Source: Reticulitermes lucifugus
Taxonomy: Eukaryota; Arthropoda; Insecta; Blattodea; Rhinotermitidae
Direction: 5' to 3'
NCBI GenBank assembly: GCA_026260175.1
Contig: JAKCWW010000021.1
Span: 169,436 to 233,435, forward strand
Length of the DNA stretch: 64,000 nucleotides
Part shown: positions 62,421 through 64,000 of the stretch, piece by piece
Numbering within the stretch: position 1 is the first letter of the stretch
How the letters are laid out: every line of letters starts with the position of its first letter
Notes under the pieces: generated by a model
Database searches by the model: none
Told to the model about the DNA's origin: nothing
What the model saw: the letters and a program-made list of their open reading frames with translations, nothing else
Translations under genes and position numbers: made by a program

Positions 62421-63461
62421 TAAGAATTTAACTGACGACAGCTCAACCAGGACAGCTCGGGCTATGGCCATAAGCCAGACTGGCTTATACATACGTATTT
62501 TTCCCTATAAGGCGACCAGAACGGCGCGGTTTCCCATCTATCCCGCATATGCATTTGTCTGGGTGGCACTTCCACCTAATGGCGGCGGAAGAACGAAGCT
62601 AACTAATCACCTTCATGTGGTACGGAGGTCTAAAATGCGTGGAGTCGTACCTTTATTCGATTCACGGCCCTTCATATGATGCTGGGATACAAGCAATGGA
62701 GGACACCCACTGTAAAACTGAAGGCACATCTAAGACTCCATGTACTGTACTTCCCCTGCATGAAGTTCCCAACTTCTAATCAACTAACTTCCTGGTACAG
62801 GCTGTGAGATTCCTGGACAGTTATGTCGAAAGATCATCCACAGTCACCACAAAATCAAGCCACTAAGACTCTATCCTGAGGAGCTTCATAGTTTGTACCA
62901 TTTACCAACTGCCTACAAAATGGTTAAAACAACAAAAATGGGATGGATGCGGTATAGGGAAAATGAGAAATGCATACACAATTGTGACTGGTCAACCAGA
63001 ACATACGAGAAGTCTTCAGGTATCAAAGTGCAAACTGGGAGGGGGAGGGGGGGATTTAAAGAGGGACCAAACAGAAATAATATATTGGTCGTAGATGGGA
63101 TTGATGTGGCTGAAAATACGGTTCAACGGAGGTCTCATGTTAGCTTGTGTGAGCATCTTATGAACCTTCGTGTTTCACAAACGTCGTAGAATTTACTGAC
63201 TTGTTGACTAACTATTAACTGTTTCACGGGGATGTTTACTTATCTAACTGATACAGTTAAAATTTCAATTTTGGAACATTGTAATCACACATGAGCAGAA
63301 CTGTAGCTGCCTTAACAACTCCTCACAAACCCAGAGCCTTCCAAGAATGCTCTTCTCATTTGCTTGTTATGACTACCACTCAGCAAAACCTTGTACCACT
63401 GGGTGGATGTGTTCAGTTATGATGTAACGTTAGCTACAGACTCAAATTAAAGGCGTCTCAC

Positions 63462-63677
63462 CTTCATTTCCTCTGGTGATATGCTATGGTCCGTGTACAA
63501 GCACAGCAGATCCACTGACAAGGAGTGCCACTGTCTGATCTTAGAAGCCAGTAACAGGCACACTGCGGCCACAAGCTGAAGCTGACGGCGAGATATGCCA
63601 CAAGAGCACAGGAATCGATCCAGGAAATTCACCGCCAGTGGAAATACCTGATCTTCACAATGCTGATCTTCACATAC
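63462..63677 (-). CDS. CycD: Cyclin D coding exon 2 (cyclin box core)
   Basis: A 216-nt exon of exactly 72 codons, phase 0 at both ends. It begins VCEDQHCEDQVFPLAVNFLD and ends SISPEEMK. Human CCND1 exon 2 is also 72 codons and begins [20 protein letters not shown], so start, length and end coincide. Key features are NFLDRFL at residues 17-23, RRQLQL at 30-35 and LLLASK at 41-46. The lysine at 46 corresponds to human D1 Lys112, a CDK4-contact residue, and YTDHSI at 61-66 is a D-cyclin signature. The acceptor is a T-rich tract ending in tgcaag before GTATGTG; the donor is AAG followed by gtgaga. The codon before NFLDRFL is GTG (valine), not a start. The exon has no stops and is intact. This is the middle of the first cyclin fold, which packs on the kinase. 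Confidence 0.97.
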
Positions 63678-64000
63678 CTTGCATAAATAAAAACAAAAAC
63701 ATATTACTATAGCCAGCGCGGACTACCAAAACCACTTAAAATGTTGTGGGCAAGAAAGGTTTCTTTGTATATACATGGGCGGGCATGTCCAATTTCGTAC
63801 ACGGTTTATGGTCTACCCTTCGGGAGGAAAAAGGTCATATCCAAATTCGTTCACGGCCAGCAGGTATAGTATACGATTTCGCACACGTTCAATCCCTTAC
63901 CCCTCGGGAGGAAAAAAGTTCGTGTGCATGTTTCAAATGAAGTTGACTGAATTTAATGAGAAGTCCTGTATTAAAACATTGTACTAATATGACCATTTTT
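63678..64000 (-). other. 3' end of the CycD intron upstream of exon 2 (partial)
   Basis: The acceptor tail read on the minus strand is T-rich (gtttttgtttttatttatgcaag). The donor and the first coding exon lie beyond 64000. The stretch also contains an imperfect local duplication at 63791-63920. Confidence 0.9.
63791..63920. repeat. Imperfect local tandem duplication
   Basis: A block of about 46 bp (atttcgtacacg to cttcgggaggaaaaaggt) at 63791-63836 recurs at about 63875-63920 (atttcgcacacg to cctcgggaggaaaaaagt). A shorter third piece (aaattcgttcacgg) sits between them. Confidence 0.75.

Larger units (their letters stand above)
51949..63461 (-). other. CycD intron between exons 2 and 3 (11,513 bp)
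   Basis: Bounded by the gtgaga donor at 63461 and the cag acceptor at 51949, phase 0. It holds fold-back elements at 52.1, 52.9, 54.4 and 59.7 kb, SINE family B copies at 53.1 and 61.3 kb, family A copies at 56.5 and 56.9 kb, a LINE 3' scrap at 55.9 kb, an AAT microsatellite at 60.0 kb and a possible alternative terminal exon at 58.2-58.6 kb. The stretches 53.4-54.3, 54.6-55.8, 57.2-58.1, 58.9-59.6, 60.1-61.3 and 62.4-63.4 kb hold nothing I recognise. Confidence 0.9.
10747..63677 (-). other. CycD: Cyclin D gene, partial (coding exons 2 to 4)
   Basis: Three minus-strand exons (63462-63677, 51792-51948, 10747-11066) join in frame to give 230 residues that align along their length with animal D-type cyclins from human CCND1 residue 67 to the C-terminus. 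D cyclins bind CDK4/6, and the complex phosphorylates Rb-family proteins in the nucleus to drive G1 progression. All four internal boundaries have AG acceptors or GT donors, and the phases are 0, 0 and 1 as in vertebrate CCND1. The exon coding the first 60-70 residues (LxCxE Rb-binding motif and the start of the cyclin box) is not in the window. It must lie right of 64000, so the promoter and start codon are also absent. Human CCND1 is 295 residues, so a protein of about 296 is expected. The separate D1, D2 and D3 paralogues are vertebrate; a single insect CycD is the natural reading. Confidence 0.96.

Noticed and set aside
63447-63632. Start codon at 63632 for a short cyclin-like protein
   Set aside because: The codon is GTG in the middle of exon 2. 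The reading frame continues upstream to the splice acceptor at 63678, and the frame past 63462 is intron.

Overview
This is animal nuclear DNA, most likely from an insect with a large, repeat-rich genome. A cockroach or termite (Blattodea) is my best guess, inferred from the repeat families and very long introns, not proven. There are no operons, bacterial-style genes or CRISPR arrays. Three assembly gaps (986-1065, 41183-41277, 53196-53245) and one ambiguous base (34876) are present.

Only one protein-coding gene can be supported: cyclin D (CycD), on the minus strand, running through almost the whole window. Three coding exons are clear. They are 63462-63677 (72 codons, matching human CCND1 exon 2), 51792-51948 (exon 3) and 10747-11066 (C-terminus and stop, matching human exons 4 and 5 joined). 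Intron positions and phases (0, 0, 1) match the vertebrate gene as I remember it. The exons join in frame into 230 residues. The first coding exon lies beyond the right edge. The introns are 11,513 bp and 40,725 bp.

The rest is intron or 3' flank filled with old mobile elements. (1) Family A is a tRNA-headed SINE of about 285 bp with 17 recognised copies, most of them antisense to CycD. (2) Family B is a second tRNA-headed SINE with four copies, all sense to CycD, one with clear target-site duplications. (3) Family C is a third SINE with two copies, one inserted inside a family A copy with a perfect 15-bp duplication. (4) Non-LTR retrotransposon remnants include two with recognisable protein and several 3'-end scraps. 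(5) A fold-back family carries a CCGAAACGTCGG-like core. (6) Two near-complete copies and one fragment belong to an element with GGCGCGTTCGC inverted repeats. (7) One small hAT-like MITE has 8-bp duplications, and a second is less certain. Microsatellites are scattered throughout.

By region: 1-10.7 kb is the 3' flank or 3' UTR side of CycD, with a LINE scrap, SINEs, a fold-back and a repeat-poor AT-rich block near 7.0-8.2 kb. The stretch 11.1-51.8 kb is the giant intron. The stretch 51.9-63.5 kb is the next intron, holding fold-backs, SINEs and one possible alternative terminal exon near 58.2-58.6 kb. The last 323 bases are the 3' end of the first intron. I see no new multi-gene system. The most notable points are the gene architecture, the nested SINEs, the fold-back family and the possible alternative 3' exon.
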